From NCBI RefSeq assembly GCF_023276435.1, contig NZ_JALLPO010000013.1, forward strand, positions 143,964-207,963: DNA of 64,000 bases, written 5' to 3'. Below are positions 45,351 through 53,747 of this stretch, piece by piece (positions within the stretch are counted from its first letter, which is position 1; every line of letters begins with the position of its first letter). This stretch comes from Sphaerisporangium perillae. Lineage in GTDB: Bacteria > Actinomycetota > Actinomycetes > Streptosporangiales > Streptosporangiaceae. Below the pieces are notes generated by a model that was not told the DNA's origin, did not search any database, and saw only the letters and a list, made by a program, of their open reading frames with translations. The position numbers and the translations under genes were made by a program.

Positions 45351-45980
45351 ATGATTCAGGGCGACCAGGGCGAGGGAATCGCGCGGACGGCGGCGGAGGT
45401 CGAGGCGTTTCTGTCCGGCAGCCCGGAGGACTCTTCCCGGGTGACCTTGCGGCCGCTCACCGGTGACGACCAGGACGAGTTCATCGAGCTCACCCGTGCC
45501 AGCGCGGACCTGCACCACCCGTGGATGTCCCTGCCCACCACGCCGCAGGAGTTCCACACCTTCCTTGGGCGATTCGACCACGTCACGGCTCAGGGCCTGC
45601 TGATCTGCGTACGTGACACCGGAGTCGTCGCGGGCATGGTCAACATCAACAGCATCATTCGCGGGCGCTATCAGAACGCATCCCTGGCCTATGCCGCCTT
45701 CGCCCCCAGCACGGGCCAGGGCTACATGTCCGAAGGCCTCGGCCTGGTGGTGCGCTATGCGTTCGAGCAGTTGCGGCTCCATAGGCTGGACGCCCAGATC
45801 CAGCCCGGCAACCACGCCTCCCTGAAACTGGTCCAACGCCTCGGCTTCCGCTATGAGGGTTACTCGCCCGGCCTGCTGTTCATCGACGGCACCTGGGAAG
45901 ACCACGAACGGTGGGCCCTCATCAACACCATGATCAGCGACGGCCCCTGGCCCCCCCACCCGACCCTGCCCACCCGCTGA
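45351..45980 (+). CDS. GNAT acetyltransferase, RimJ/RimL type
   Basis: A 209-residue N-acetyltransferase that would use acetyl-CoA. It has the domain start VTLRPLTGDDQDEFIELTR, the acetyl-CoA loop in STGQGYMSEGLGLVVRYAF and the conserved HRLDAQIQPGNHASLKLVQR and GFRYEG motifs. Relatives acetylate ribosomal protein N-termini, but related GNATs modify many amines; the substrate is open. Single gene, convergent with the ATP-grasp gene. Confidence 0.87.
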   Translation: MIQGDQGEGIARTAAEVEAFLSGSPEDSSRVTLRPLTGDDQDEFIELTRASADLHHPWMSLPTTPQEFHTFLGRFDHVTAQGLLICVRDTGVVAGMVNINSIIRGRYQNASLAYAAFAPSTGQGYMSEGLGLVVRYAFEQLRLHRLDAQIQPGNHASLKLVQRLGFRYEGYSPGLLFIDGTWEDHERWALINTMISDGPWPPHPTLPTR

Positions 45981-46222
45981 ACCGCCCCGGCCCCAACGGC
46001 GTACGGCCGTGCTGAGCTGTGCGATAGGTGGAAAACGGCTCATGATCGCAAGGCCTGTGCCGGGTCTTGTTCTCGGCCGGCTGGTCCAGGACACCACTTC
46101 GGTCCCAATGGATCACTGGCCGGGCGTGGTGAGGTAGGCCCATACTCTGTGGCCGCCCGCAGGGGTGCCCTGGTAACCGACGCGGCCGGCTCAATTTTCG
46201 CCCGGCCGATAATGGAAAGGGC

Positions 46223-47137
46223 CTACGTCTGTTCCGGTGACGGGAGGGCGAGGAGGAGGTCGCAGAGGGACTCGGTGATGGGCATGCCGGTGATCTCCTC
46301 GATGAGCAGGAAGCCCCCTTCCGGGTTCATCTCCAGGAACACGTAGCGGCCTTCCGGCGTCAGCGTCAGGTCGATCGTGCCGAACGACAACCCGAGGGTG
46401 CGCATGAGGCCGAGGCAGCGCCCGCTCACGTCGTCGGGCAGGCTGTGCGGCCGCAGCCGCCGTACGCTCTTGGGCGAGTGGATCTCGGCGGCGAACACCC
46501 GGGCACCGGTGACGATCACCCGCAGGGCCAGCCTGCGCAGCACATGCGCCTGCGCGACCAGCGGGAAAGGACCGGTGCCCTTCGGGTCGCTGAGGGTGGT
46601 GACCTCCTCCGGCGGAGTGCGCTCGGTGATGGCCCAGGGCCGGTTCAGCACGCGGGTGACGATCTGGCCCTGGTGGGCGAGGTAGAAGTCCAGCAACTCG
46701 TCATGGTCGGTGCTGATCAGCGTGGACGGCAGCTCGAAGCCCAGGCGTCCGGCGACGGAGAGCTGGTACAGCTTGCGCTGCGCGCGCTGGATCACGGCCC
46801 GCGACGCCGGTACGGCGGGGCAGTCCAGCGTGTCCCACACGTCGGAGGCGAACCCGTTCTGCTGAACGGTGCCGTCACCGGCGGGCTCGCCGAGCGGGGG
46901 ACCGGGGCGGCGGAACCAGACCGACGTGAGCCGGTCCAGGTCCACGCGCCGCTCGTCCGTCACGAGCGTGCGCCTGGCCGACCCCGACGGGTCCAGGGTG
47001 ACCGAGAGCCGGGCGGCGCCGGGGAACCACCCGGGGTCGAGGACCAGCGTGTCGGCTCCGCGTCCGGTCAGGGCGCGGGCGACGTGCCGCGCCTGGGTGT
47101 CGCCGTCCTCGGTGAGGACGAGCACCGTACTGCTCAT
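46223..47137 (-). CDS. ATP-grasp ligase, MvdD/TgmB-like peptide maturase
   Basis: A 304-residue ATP-grasp enzyme. The pre-ATP-grasp part opens with STVLVLTEDGDTQARHVARAL. The fold continues with RAQRKLYQLSVAGRLGFELP, the acidic magnesium ligands in FGTIDLTLTPEGRYVFLEMN and the terminal GGFLLIEEITGMPI. Such ligases cross-link side chains of ribosomal peptides (graspetides) or join peptides. The usual neighbours, a precursor with a conserved leader and a methyltransferase, are not seen. GTGGAGA lies about 10 nt before the ATG. Substrate unknown. Confidence 0.82.
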   Translation of the reverse strand: MSSTVLVLTEDGDTQARHVARALTGRGADTLVLDPGWFPGAARLSVTLDPSGSARRTLVTDERRVDLDRLTSVWFRRPGPPLGEPAGDGTVQQNGFASDVWDTLDCPAVPASRAVIQRAQRKLYQLSVAGRLGFELPSTLISTDHDELLDFYLAHQGQIVTRVLNRPWAITERTPPEEVTTLSDPKGTGPFPLVAQAHVLRRLALRVIVTGARVFAAEIHSPKSVRRLRPHSLPDDVSGRCLGLMRTLGLSFGTIDLTLTPEGRYVFLEMNPEGGFLLIEEITGMPITESLCDLLLALPSPEQT

Positions 47138-47272
47138 TGTTGCTGGTCTCCACTCGTGCGGGTCGCGGTGGCCTCCGCCGCGCCCGGCGTCGCGGCGTCG
47201 CCGATCCTTTCGACGGTTCCACGATGCCGTGGAGCACTTGATCGCAGCTTGTCTGCGGGTTCGCTGACTTGT

Positions 47273-47366
47273 GGATGGCTTGGAACCCCGTCCGGCGACG
47301 GCGTTCGGGGGTCAGGGAGCGGATGGCTTGGATCCTCGCCCGGCGTTCGGGGGTCAGGGACTGGAG
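47273..47366. repeat. Imperfect tandem duplication of about 47 bp
   Basis: GGATGGCTTGGA followed by a GGCGTTCGGGGGTCAGGGA block occurs at about 47273 and again at about 47322; the first copy has a few extra bases. It lies between the ATP-grasp start and the truncated winged-helix gene and covers that gene's stop codon. Confidence 0.7.
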
Positions 47367-47950
47367 AGCTCTATGTCCGGTCCGGTGGCGTCCGGGACGA
47401 CGAACGCGTGCAGCCGCTCGGCCTCCTCCAGCACGGCCGCGGTGTCCACTGCGGACGGGGGCCGGAACGGGGAGATCTCGTCGCGCAGGATGCGTAGCCG
47501 CGGGCGAAGGGTGTCGATGACCGTACGCAGCCGGGTGAGCCCGGACCATGCCTGGATGTCCATGACGCCGGCCGGGCCGAAGGCCGCCAGGTACCGGTGG
47601 ATCATCAGTTCGATCGGCGGAGACGCCGGGATGGGGCCGCCGATCCACGCTTCGGCCAGGGTGACCGAGATCCCGGCCGGGCTGCCCCAGCCACCCCAGG
47701 CGCCGACGGATGGGGCATGGACCACCGGCAGTACTCCGCGCTCGTTCAGCAGGGACGTCAGGTCCTCATGGCGGAAACCCGCCGACCGGGTCCAGAGTCC
47801 GACATAGGGCCAGTTGGGCTCCTGCCCCTGCATGGCGACCAGGTGCCGCACCACCTCGAGCGCGGACCGGGAGGTACGCGTGATCAGCGGCTGACGCTCC
47901 AGCAGTGTCCGGTTGAGCACGCGCCGCGAGACGACGGGTACGGCGGTCAT
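47354..47950 (-). pseudogene. Winged-helix DNA-binding protein (YcaQ-like), internally deleted and truncated
   Basis: The start matches the family well (VSRRVLNRTLLERQPLITRT, MQGQEPNWPYVGLWTRSAGF) and so does the later part (YLAAFGPAGVMDIQAWSGLT, LRPRLRILRDE). The catalytic middle is missing after VLPVVH (roughly 80-90 residues) and the C-terminus stops early at 198 residues; intact members have about 370. The frame is still open, so a short protein could be made. Intact family members excise DNA cross-links or bind DNA. ATG at 47950 with AGGAG 10 nt upstream. Confidence 0.6.
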
Positions 47951-48387
47951 CGGCACAGATCTCCTGAATCCACGAGTCACGAGTTCAACGGGGGTTGCCC
48001 GACGTACGGTGGCGCCGAGCACCGCCGTACCCCTCCTCGCCACCGCGGCGCCCGATTCACGAGCACCACACGGGCTGATCTCGGTGCTCATGGTCGTCCT
48101 TCGGCTGTGGCGGTCCACCCGCGTGTTTCCGGCCGCGTCCTGCTGCGGTGCCTTCGACGCTAGGCCGGGTAGCGGCCACTTTCTGGCCTGAATGGAGATC
48201 GAGAGATATCATGTACAACCTGTAGGAATAGTTGTAAATATCCCCTCGAGTGTCTACCGTTGGACGGGTGGACCGCAGCGCTTCCTGATCCGCGTCGGCA
48301 CGTCGGCCTGCGTCAGGGGCGTTCGCATGAGACTCGGGTACGGCGAAGAGCGGGGCGCGCTCGAGAGAATGGCCGCCGTGCCCGTGC
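47951..48387. other. Gene-free region with an AT-rich island
   Basis: No supported gene. The stretch 48195-48245 is strikingly AT-rich for this genome. It contains TACAAC (48214-48219) and GTTGTA (48231-48236) as an inverted repeat and, on the minus strand, a TTTACA box that could drive the winged-helix gene. Confidence 0.5.
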
Positions 48388-48441
48388 GGCACCGGCGAGG
48401 GAGGGCGTATCCGGGGCTGGGCGCCCTCCCTCGCCGGTGCC
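48388..48441. terminator. Strong hairpin downstream of the LLM gene
   Basis: Two perfect 20-base arms (48388-48407, beginning GGCACCGGCG, and 48422-48441) enclose a 14-base loop, about 100 bp past the stop of the minus-strand LLM gene. There is no U tract, as is common for actinobacterial terminators. Confidence 0.7.
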
Positions 48442-48541
48442 TCCCGAGCCTCGCGCACGCCCTCGCCCGGTCGCCTCACGGGTCGAACGGTCCGCCGGCC
48501 GGTGCCGTCACCGGGTCAGATCTTCTGGCCGAGAAGGCCGA

Positions 48542-49561
48542 TCAGCCCAGCACCAGGTCGCGGATGGTGCGGAGGCTGGGTTCGTCGCGGGGGCCCATGA
48601 CCAGGAGGTTGGTCACGGGGCTGTTCCGCCACAGTTCGAGGCGCTCGCGGATGCGGCCGGCCGGGCCGACCAGGGAGATGCCGTCCGCCAGCTCGTCGGG
48701 GATCGCGTGGAAGGCCTCGTCCTTGCGCCCCGCCAGGTACAGCTCCTGGATCTTGTGCGCGGCGTCGGCGAAGCCCATGCGGCCGACGATGTCGGAGTGG
48801 AAGTTCCGGCTCTTGGCGCCCATGCCGCCGATGTAGAGCGTGAGCATCATCTTCACGCCGTCCAGCGCCGCCTGGACGTCGTCGGTGATCATGACCAGGA
48901 CCATCGCCGCGATGTCGAAACCAGGTTCGGCCCCGGCCAGCGCCTCGCCGTACATGGTCTGGAGCTTCTCGGGGAAGACGAACAGCGGCAGCCAGCCATC
49001 GGTGATCTCGGCGGCCAGGGCGACGTTCTTCGGCCCCTCGGCGCCGAGGTAGATCGGGATCTCCGGCCGCAGCGGGTGTGTGATCAGCTTGAGCGGCTTG
49101 CCGAGTTCGGTGCCGCCGGGATAGGGCATCGGGTAGTGCGGGCCGTCGTTGGTGACCGGTTCCTCGCGGCGCCACACCTTGCGCATGATGTCGACGTACT
49201 CGCGGGTGCGGGCGAGCGGCTTGGGGAACGGCCGGCCGTACCACCCTTCGACGACCTGCGGCCCGGACGCTCCGATGCCGAGCAGCAGCCGTCCGCCGGT
49301 GAGGTGGTCGAGCGTCATCGCCGTCATGGCGGTGGTGACCGGGGTGCGCGCCGAGATCTGCGCGACGCTGGTGCCCAGTTTGATCCTGCTGGTCCGCGCG
49401 CCGTACCACGCCAGCGGGGTGAAGGCGTCCGATCCGTACGCCTCGGCCGTCCACACCGAGTCGTAGCCGAGCCGCTCGGCCGTCTGGACCACCTCGGTCG
49501 CGTCGTCGGCGTTCCGCTGCCAGTAGCCGACGTTCAGTCCGAGCTTCAGATCACCGCTCAT
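48542..49561 (-). CDS. LLM-class F420-dependent oxidoreductase
   Basis: A 339-residue luciferase-like monooxygenase-fold protein, of the group that generally uses coenzyme F420 in actinobacteria. Typical segments are AERLGYDSVWTAEAYGSDAF, TSVAQISARTPVTTAM, LLLGIGASGPQVVEGWYG and IYLGAEGPKNVALAAEITDG. The hydride-transfer substrate is unknown. The ATG at 49561 has GAAGG 6 nt upstream. A KstR-like box lies 38 bp before the start, hinting at a role in steroid, fatty-acid or related lipid breakdown. Confidence 0.9.
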   Translation of the reverse strand: MSGDLKLGLNVGYWQRNADDATEVVQTAERLGYDSVWTAEAYGSDAFTPLAWYGARTSRIKLGTSVAQISARTPVTTAMTAMTLDHLTGGRLLLGIGASGPQVVEGWYGRPFPKPLARTREYVDIMRKVWRREEPVTNDGPHYPMPYPGGTELGKPLKLITHPLRPEIPIYLGAEGPKNVALAAEITDGWLPLFVFPEKLQTMYGEALAGAEPGFDIAAMVLVMITDDVQAALDGVKMMLTLYIGGMGAKSRNFHSDIVGRMGFADAAHKIQELYLAGRKDEAFHAIPDELADGISLVGPAGRIRERLELWRNSPVTNLLVMGPRDEPSLRTIRDLVLG

Positions 49562-49598
49562 GTCCACACCTTCCGGGGGTACGGCTCGCGCCCGTAAT

Positions 49599-49612
49599 TA
49601 GAACACGTTCTA
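49599..49612. promoter_or_regulatory. KstR-like TetR operator
   Basis: TAGAACACGTTCTA matches the KstR consensus TnnAACnnGTTnnA at every fixed position. KstR is the TetR repressor of sterol catabolism in mycobacteria and rhodococci. No kstR gene is in the window. Related TetR repressors of acyl-CoA metabolism may bind similar sites. Confidence 0.6.
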
Positions 49613-49703
49613 CCCACTCCGGTCGAGAGCCCCTCACCCTGAGAGCCGCCCGGCGTGGGAGCCGCACTTGCGGCGAGGGACCAAGCGGGGTCCTGCCGAT
49701 GCT

Positions 49704-50405
49704 CTAGAAGAGCTCGGGGTAGGCGTGGGCCAGGTGGGTGGTCACGGCGTCGACCGCGCCGGCCGCGTCGCCCGCGGCGATGGCGTCGTGGATGCGGCGG
49801 TGGTCCTCCCGCAGCACGCGCGTGTCGCCGAGACGCTCGACGGCCTCGATGGCGTATCTGCGCATCGCCCCGCGCAGGGCGCGCATCACCGCCGCGACGA
49901 GCCGGTTGCCCGATGCCTCCGCGATCGCCACGTGGAAGGCGATGTCGTGCTCGACGAAGTCCTCGGCGGTCTGCGCCGATTCCATGGCCCGTACCGCCTC
50001 TGCCATCGCATCGGCATCCGAGCCGGCGGCCCCGGTCGCCGCGTGCGCCGCCTGCTCGGCGGACCAGCGTTCGATCATCAGGCGGGTGTCGATGACCTCG
50101 CGCAGCGACAGGCTGGACAGGCCGAGGCTGAGGCGGAGCAGGTCGGTCAGCGCGCTGTCCGGGCGGGAGGTGAGCACCGCTCCGGCGTCCGGGCCACGCC
50201 CGACCTGCGATGACACGACCCCGAGCGTCTCGAGGACGCGGATCGCCTCGCGTACCGAGGACCGGCTGACCTGGAGTTGCTCGGCCAGCTGCCGCTCGCC
50301 GGGGAGGCGGTCTCCCACCTTGAGCCCGTCGTCGGTGATGCGCCGTTCGATCTGGAAGAGCACCTCCTCGAACGCGCGCGTGCGCCGCGTCCTGTCTCCT
50401 GTCAC
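49704..50405 (-). CDS. FadR-type GntR regulator of the lactate operon (LldR-like)
   Basis: A 233-residue regulator. The winged helix is at residues ~10-75 (GDRLPGERQLAEQLQVSRSS, VREAIRVLETLGVV). The C-terminal FCD effector domain has the metal-type histidine pattern (EHDIAFHVAIAEASGN, LREDHRRIHDAIAAGD, HLAHAYPELF). FCD regulators next to lut/lld genes respond to lactate. The GTG at 50405 has AAGGAGG 5 nt upstream, and it lies divergently 107 bp from lutA with a perfect operator between. It should repress lutABC and itself. Confidence 0.9.
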   Translation of the reverse strand: MTGDRTRRTRAFEEVLFQIERRITDDGLKVGDRLPGERQLAEQLQVSRSSVREAIRVLETLGVVSSQVGRGPDAGAVLTSRPDSALTDLLRLSLGLSSLSLREVIDTRLMIERWSAEQAAHAATGAAGSDADAMAEAVRAMESAQTAEDFVEHDIAFHVAIAEASGNRLVAAVMRALRGAMRRYAIEAVERLGDTRVLREDHRRIHDAIAAGDAAGAVDAVTTHLAHAYPELF

Positions 50406-50426
50406 GTGACCCTCCTTCCTGCCTGG

Positions 50427-50445
50427 AGTATGGTCTGACCATACT
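50427..50445. promoter_or_regulatory. FadR/LldR-type operator
   Basis: AGTATGGTC-T-GACCATACT is a perfect 19-bp palindrome containing the TGGTCnGACCA core of LldR/PdhR-type GntR regulators. It lies between the regulator and lutA and can control both. A second palindrome, GTCACGTGAC (50401-50410), covers the regulator start codon. Confidence 0.85.
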
Positions 50446-50512
50446 TGGTCCGCACCACCGCGTACGGCGGGTGCGGCTCCGGGTAGCCCGGGCACCTCGA
50501 GGAAGGGTCGCG

Positions 50513-51289
50513 ATGCGGGTCGCTCTGTTCATCACGTGTGTCAACGACACGCTCTTCCCGGACACGGGCAAGGCGGTCGTGACGTTGCTGCGCCGCCTCG
50601 GCTGCGAGGTGGAGTTCCCGACGGCCCAGACCTGCTGCGGCCAGATGCACGTCAACACCGGCTACCGGGACGAGGGGGTGCGCCTGGCGCGGCACTTCCT
50701 GGACGTCTTCGGCGGATACGACGCCGTGGTGGCCCCGTCCGGATCGTGTGCCGCGATGGTGCGCGAGCAGTACCCGAAGCTGGCGGCCGGCATGGGGGCG
50801 ACGCGGGCGGGCGCCTTCGCGAGCGTCCACCAGGGGCGTTCTCCGTTCGCCCAGGAGGTGGCGGAGGTGACGCCGAAGGTGTACGACCTCTCGGAGTTCC
50901 TGGTGGACGTGCTCGGCGTCACCGACGTAGGCGCATATTTCCCACACCGGGTTACATATCACCCCACCTGTCACTCGCTCCGTGGGCTCAAGGTAGGGGA
51001 CCGCCCGGTCACGCTCCTGCGGAACGTGCGCGGCCTGGAACTCGTCCCCCTCCCCGCCGCGGACGAGTGCTGCGGGTTCGGCGGCACCTTCGCGGTGAAG
51101 AACGCGGGGGTCTCCGCGGCCATGTGCGCGGACAAGGTCGCCAACGTCATGACCACCGGTGCCGAGGTGCTCTGCGCGGCCGACAACTCCTGCCTGATGC
51201 ACATCGGCGGCACGCTGAGCCGCCAGCGCGCGGGGGTCCGGGTCATGCACCTCGCCGAGATCCTCGCCCGCACGGAGGCGGCCCGGTGA
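50513..51289 (+). CDS. lutA: Lactate utilization protein LutA
   Basis: A 258-residue protein with two CCG cysteine-rich domains (QTCCGQMHVNTGY at C41-C42 and DECCGFGGTFAVKN), as in LutA/LldE and heterodisulfide reductase subunit B. These bind an unusual iron-sulfur cluster. With LutB and LutC it oxidises L-lactate to pyruvate in the cytosol. The ATG at 50513 has GAGGAAGGG upstream; earlier in-frame codons cross the promoter. Confidence 0.93.
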   Translation: MRVALFITCVNDTLFPDTGKAVVTLLRRLGCEVEFPTAQTCCGQMHVNTGYRDEGVRLARHFLDVFGGYDAVVAPSGSCAAMVREQYPKLAAGMGATRAGAFASVHQGRSPFAQEVAEVTPKVYDLSEFLVDVLGVTDVGAYFPHRVTYHPTCHSLRGLKVGDRPVTLLRNVRGLELVPLPAADECCGFGGTFAVKNAGVSAAMCADKVANVMTTGAEVLCAADNSCLMHIGGTLSRQRAGVRVMHLAEILARTEAAR

Positions 51290-51341
51290 CCCGGGCACCT
51301 CGGCCGCCGATGGCACCCCCGGCCTGCGAAGGAGCGGCACG

Positions 51342-52760
51342 ATGAGCGGATCCGGCACCTTCCTTGGCATGCCCTCGTTCCCCGAGAACGCGGAGAAGGC
51401 CCTCCAGGACTCCCAGCTCCGGTTCAACCTGCGCAAGGCCACCCACACGATCCGCGGCAAGCGGGCGGCCGTCGTCGAGGAACTGCCCGACTGGCAGGAA
51501 CTGCGCGCGGCGGGCAAGGCCATCAAGGACGACGCGCTGCGCAACCTCGACCGTTACCTGCTCCAGGCGGAGGAGGCGATCACCAAGGCGGGCGGCCACG
51601 TCCACTGGGCGTCGGACGCCGCCGAGGCGAACGAGATCGTCACCGGCCTGATCAGGGCCACGGGCGAGACCCGGGTCATGAAGGTCAAGTCGATGGCGAC
51701 CCAGGAGATCGGCCTCAACGAGGCGCTGGAGCGCGAGGGCATCACCGCCTACGAGACCGACCTCGCCGAGCTGATCGTGCAGCTCGGCGATGACTGGCCG
51801 TCGCACATCCTGGTGCCGGCCATCCACCGCAACCGCTCGGAGATCCGCGAGATCTTCACCGAGCACATGGCGGAGTGGGGCCGTCCCGCGCCGGAGGGCC
51901 TGAGCGACGATCCGAGGACCCTGGCGGACGCCGCGCGGCTGCACCTGCGCGAGCGCTTCCTGTCCACCAAGGTCGGCGTCTCCGGGGCCAACTTCCTGAT
52001 CGCGGAGACCGGCACGCTGGTGGTGCTGGAGTCGGAGGGCAACGGCCGGATGTGCCTCACCCTGCCGGAGACGCTGATCAGCGTCGTCGGCATCGAGAAG
52101 GTGCTGCCCACCTGGCGCGACCTGGAGGTGTTCCTGCAGCTCCTGCCGAGGAGCTCCACCGGGGAGCGCATGAACCCCTACACCTCCATGTGGACCGGCG
52201 CCACCGAGGGCCAGGAGTTCCACCTGGTGCTCCTCGACAACGGCCGGACCAAGGTGCTGGCCGACGAGATCGGGCGCCAGGCGCTTCGCTGTATCCGCTG
52301 CTCTGCGTGCCTCAACGTCTGCCCGGTGTACGAGCGCGTGGGCGGTCACGCGTACGGATCGGTCTATCCCGGGCCGATCGGGGCAATCCTCACCCCGCAG
52401 CTGCGCGGCATGGCCTCCGAGCTGGACGCCTCGCTGCCGTACGCCTCCAGCTTGTGCGGCGCGTGCTACGACGTGTGCCCGGTGGCCATCGACATCCCGG
52501 AGGTGCTGGTCCACCTGCGTTCCAAGGCCCCGCACGCCCCGGCGGAGCGGCTCGGGCTGACGGCCGCGGGATGGGTGCTCGACAAGCCGGTACGGCTGGA
52601 ACGCGCTCAGCGCCTGGCCACGCGATTCCGCGGGCTGGTGCCGAAGAGGCGCCTGCCCGGCCCCGGCGCGGCCTGGACCGCGACGCGGGACGTCCCGGCG
52701 GTTCCGGAGGAGTCGTTCCGCGACTGGTGGCAGCGCACCGAGGAAGGCGGCGGCCGATGA
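51342..52760 (+). CDS. lutB: Iron-sulfur lactate utilization protein LutB
   Basis: A 472-residue protein. Residues ~70-300 form the LutB/LUD domain (FLSTKVGVSGANFLIAETGT). Two ferredoxin-type 4Fe-4S motifs follow (CIRCSACLNVCPVYE near 316 and CGACYDVCPVAIDIP near 372). It passes electrons in the LutABC lactate oxidation complex. It starts 52 bp after lutA and its TGA overlaps the lutC ATG. Confidence 0.93.
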   Translation: MSGSGTFLGMPSFPENAEKALQDSQLRFNLRKATHTIRGKRAAVVEELPDWQELRAAGKAIKDDALRNLDRYLLQAEEAITKAGGHVHWASDAAEANEIVTGLIRATGETRVMKVKSMATQEIGLNEALEREGITAYETDLAELIVQLGDDWPSHILVPAIHRNRSEIREIFTEHMAEWGRPAPEGLSDDPRTLADAARLHLRERFLSTKVGVSGANFLIAETGTLVVLESEGNGRMCLTLPETLISVVGIEKVLPTWRDLEVFLQLLPRSSTGERMNPYTSMWTGATEGQEFHLVLLDNGRTKVLADEIGRQALRCIRCSACLNVCPVYERVGGHAYGSVYPGPIGAILTPQLRGMASELDASLPYASSLCGACYDVCPVAIDIPEVLVHLRSKAPHAPAERLGLTAAGWVLDKPVRLERAQRLATRFRGLVPKRRLPGPGAAWTATRDVPAVPEESFRDWWQRTEEGGGR

Positions 52761-53401
52761 GCTCGCGAGACCTGATCCTGGCGAGGATCCGATCGGCCGT
52801 GGCCGGGGCCCCGCAGACAGACGTGGAGGAGGCCCGGGGATACCGGACCTCGCCGGCCCCGGGCGAGGAGTCCGGACGCGTCGAGCTGTTCGCGGAGCGG
52901 GTCCGCGACTACCGGGCGATCGTCCACGTCGTGCCCGAGGAGGAGGTGGCGGACACCGTCGCGCGGGCGCTCTCCGGCCGGAACGCCGGCCGGCTGGTGA
53001 TCCCGGACGGGCTGCCCGAGGAATGGCTGGGCGCCGTGCCGGCCACCCTGGAGCGGCTGCGCGACGATCCGCCGCTGGCCGCCGCCGACCTGGACGCCGC
53101 GGACGGCGTGATCACCGGCTGCGCGGCCGGGATCGCCGAGACCGGGACGATCGTCCTTTCCGCCGGCCCCGGCCAGGGGCGCAGGGCGCTCACGCTGGTG
53201 CCCGACTACCACCTGTGCGTCGTGCGCGCGGACCAGGTCGTGCCCGGCGTGCCCGAGGCGATCTCCCGCCTGGATCCGGTGCGGCCGCTGACGTGGATCA
53301 GCGGTCCGTCGGCGACGAGCGACATCGAACTGAACCGCGTCGAGGGCGTGCACGGCCCCCGCACGCTGGAGGTCGTCATCGCCATCTCCGGCCCGCGCTG
53401 A
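52757..53401 (+). CDS. lutC: Lactate utilization protein LutC
   Basis: A 214-residue LUD-domain protein (GVITGCAAGIAETGTIVLSA, HLCVVRADQVVPGVPEAISR, SATSDIELNRVEGVHGPRTL), the third component of the LutABC complex. It is translationally coupled to lutB by an ATGA overlap. Its stop is TGA followed by C, and the same frame continues with a hydrophobic 63-codon stretch. Confidence 0.93.
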   Translation: MSSRDLILARIRSAVAGAPQTDVEEARGYRTSPAPGEESGRVELFAERVRDYRAIVHVVPEEEVADTVARALSGRNAGRLVIPDGLPEEWLGAVPATLERLRDDPPLAAADLDAADGVITGCAAGIAETGTIVLSAGPGQGRRALTLVPDYHLCVVRADQVVPGVPEAISRLDPVRPLTWISGPSATSDIELNRVEGVHGPRTLEVVIAISGPR

Positions 53402-53593
53402 CAGCGGCGGCCCTCCCTGCTCGTCATCGTCGCCGTCGGGCTCGCCGCCACACAGCTCTCCGGCGCGGTCCCGCGGCTGCCCGACGGCACCTACGGGGTG
53501 GTGGCGAGCGTGCTTCTGTGGCTCCTGCTCATGTACGCCTTCTATGCGGCGATGTACGCGGCGATCGCCTCGCTGGTGTCCCGTCAGGATTGA
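53402..53593 (+). other. In-frame hydrophobic extension after the lutC stop
   Basis: Sixty-three sense codons follow the lutC TGA in the same frame without a good start of their own. They encode two probable membrane helices (SLLVIVAVGLAATQLSG and VVASVLLWLLLMYAFYAAMY) and end LVSRQD. It may be a remnant of a separate small membrane gene, a frame starting at an internal GTG, or a product of stop-codon readthrough. Confidence 0.4.
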
Positions 53594-53747
53594 GGTCTTC
53601 TGAGACGGATGTGGCGTGAGTTCTGTGACGATGTGATCTGAGGCGATCGGGCCCTGGTGAATCGGCGAGCCGCGCCGGTTCGTCAGGGCCTGCCAAGTTG
53701 CGGATACCCCCCGATGTGCGATGAGCTGATGTGTCCGCACAAGGGGG

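Noticed and set aside
47138..47353. Graspetide precursor gene upstream of the ATP-grasp enzyme
   Set aside because: The minus strand has no ATG here, and the open frame present is Arg-rich with no conserved leader or core repeat.
48192..48836. 214-codon plus-strand frame starting MEIERYHVQPVGIVV
   Set aside because: It runs through the strong hairpin at 48388-48441 and then antisense to the LLM gene, and has no ribosome-binding site or family resemblance.
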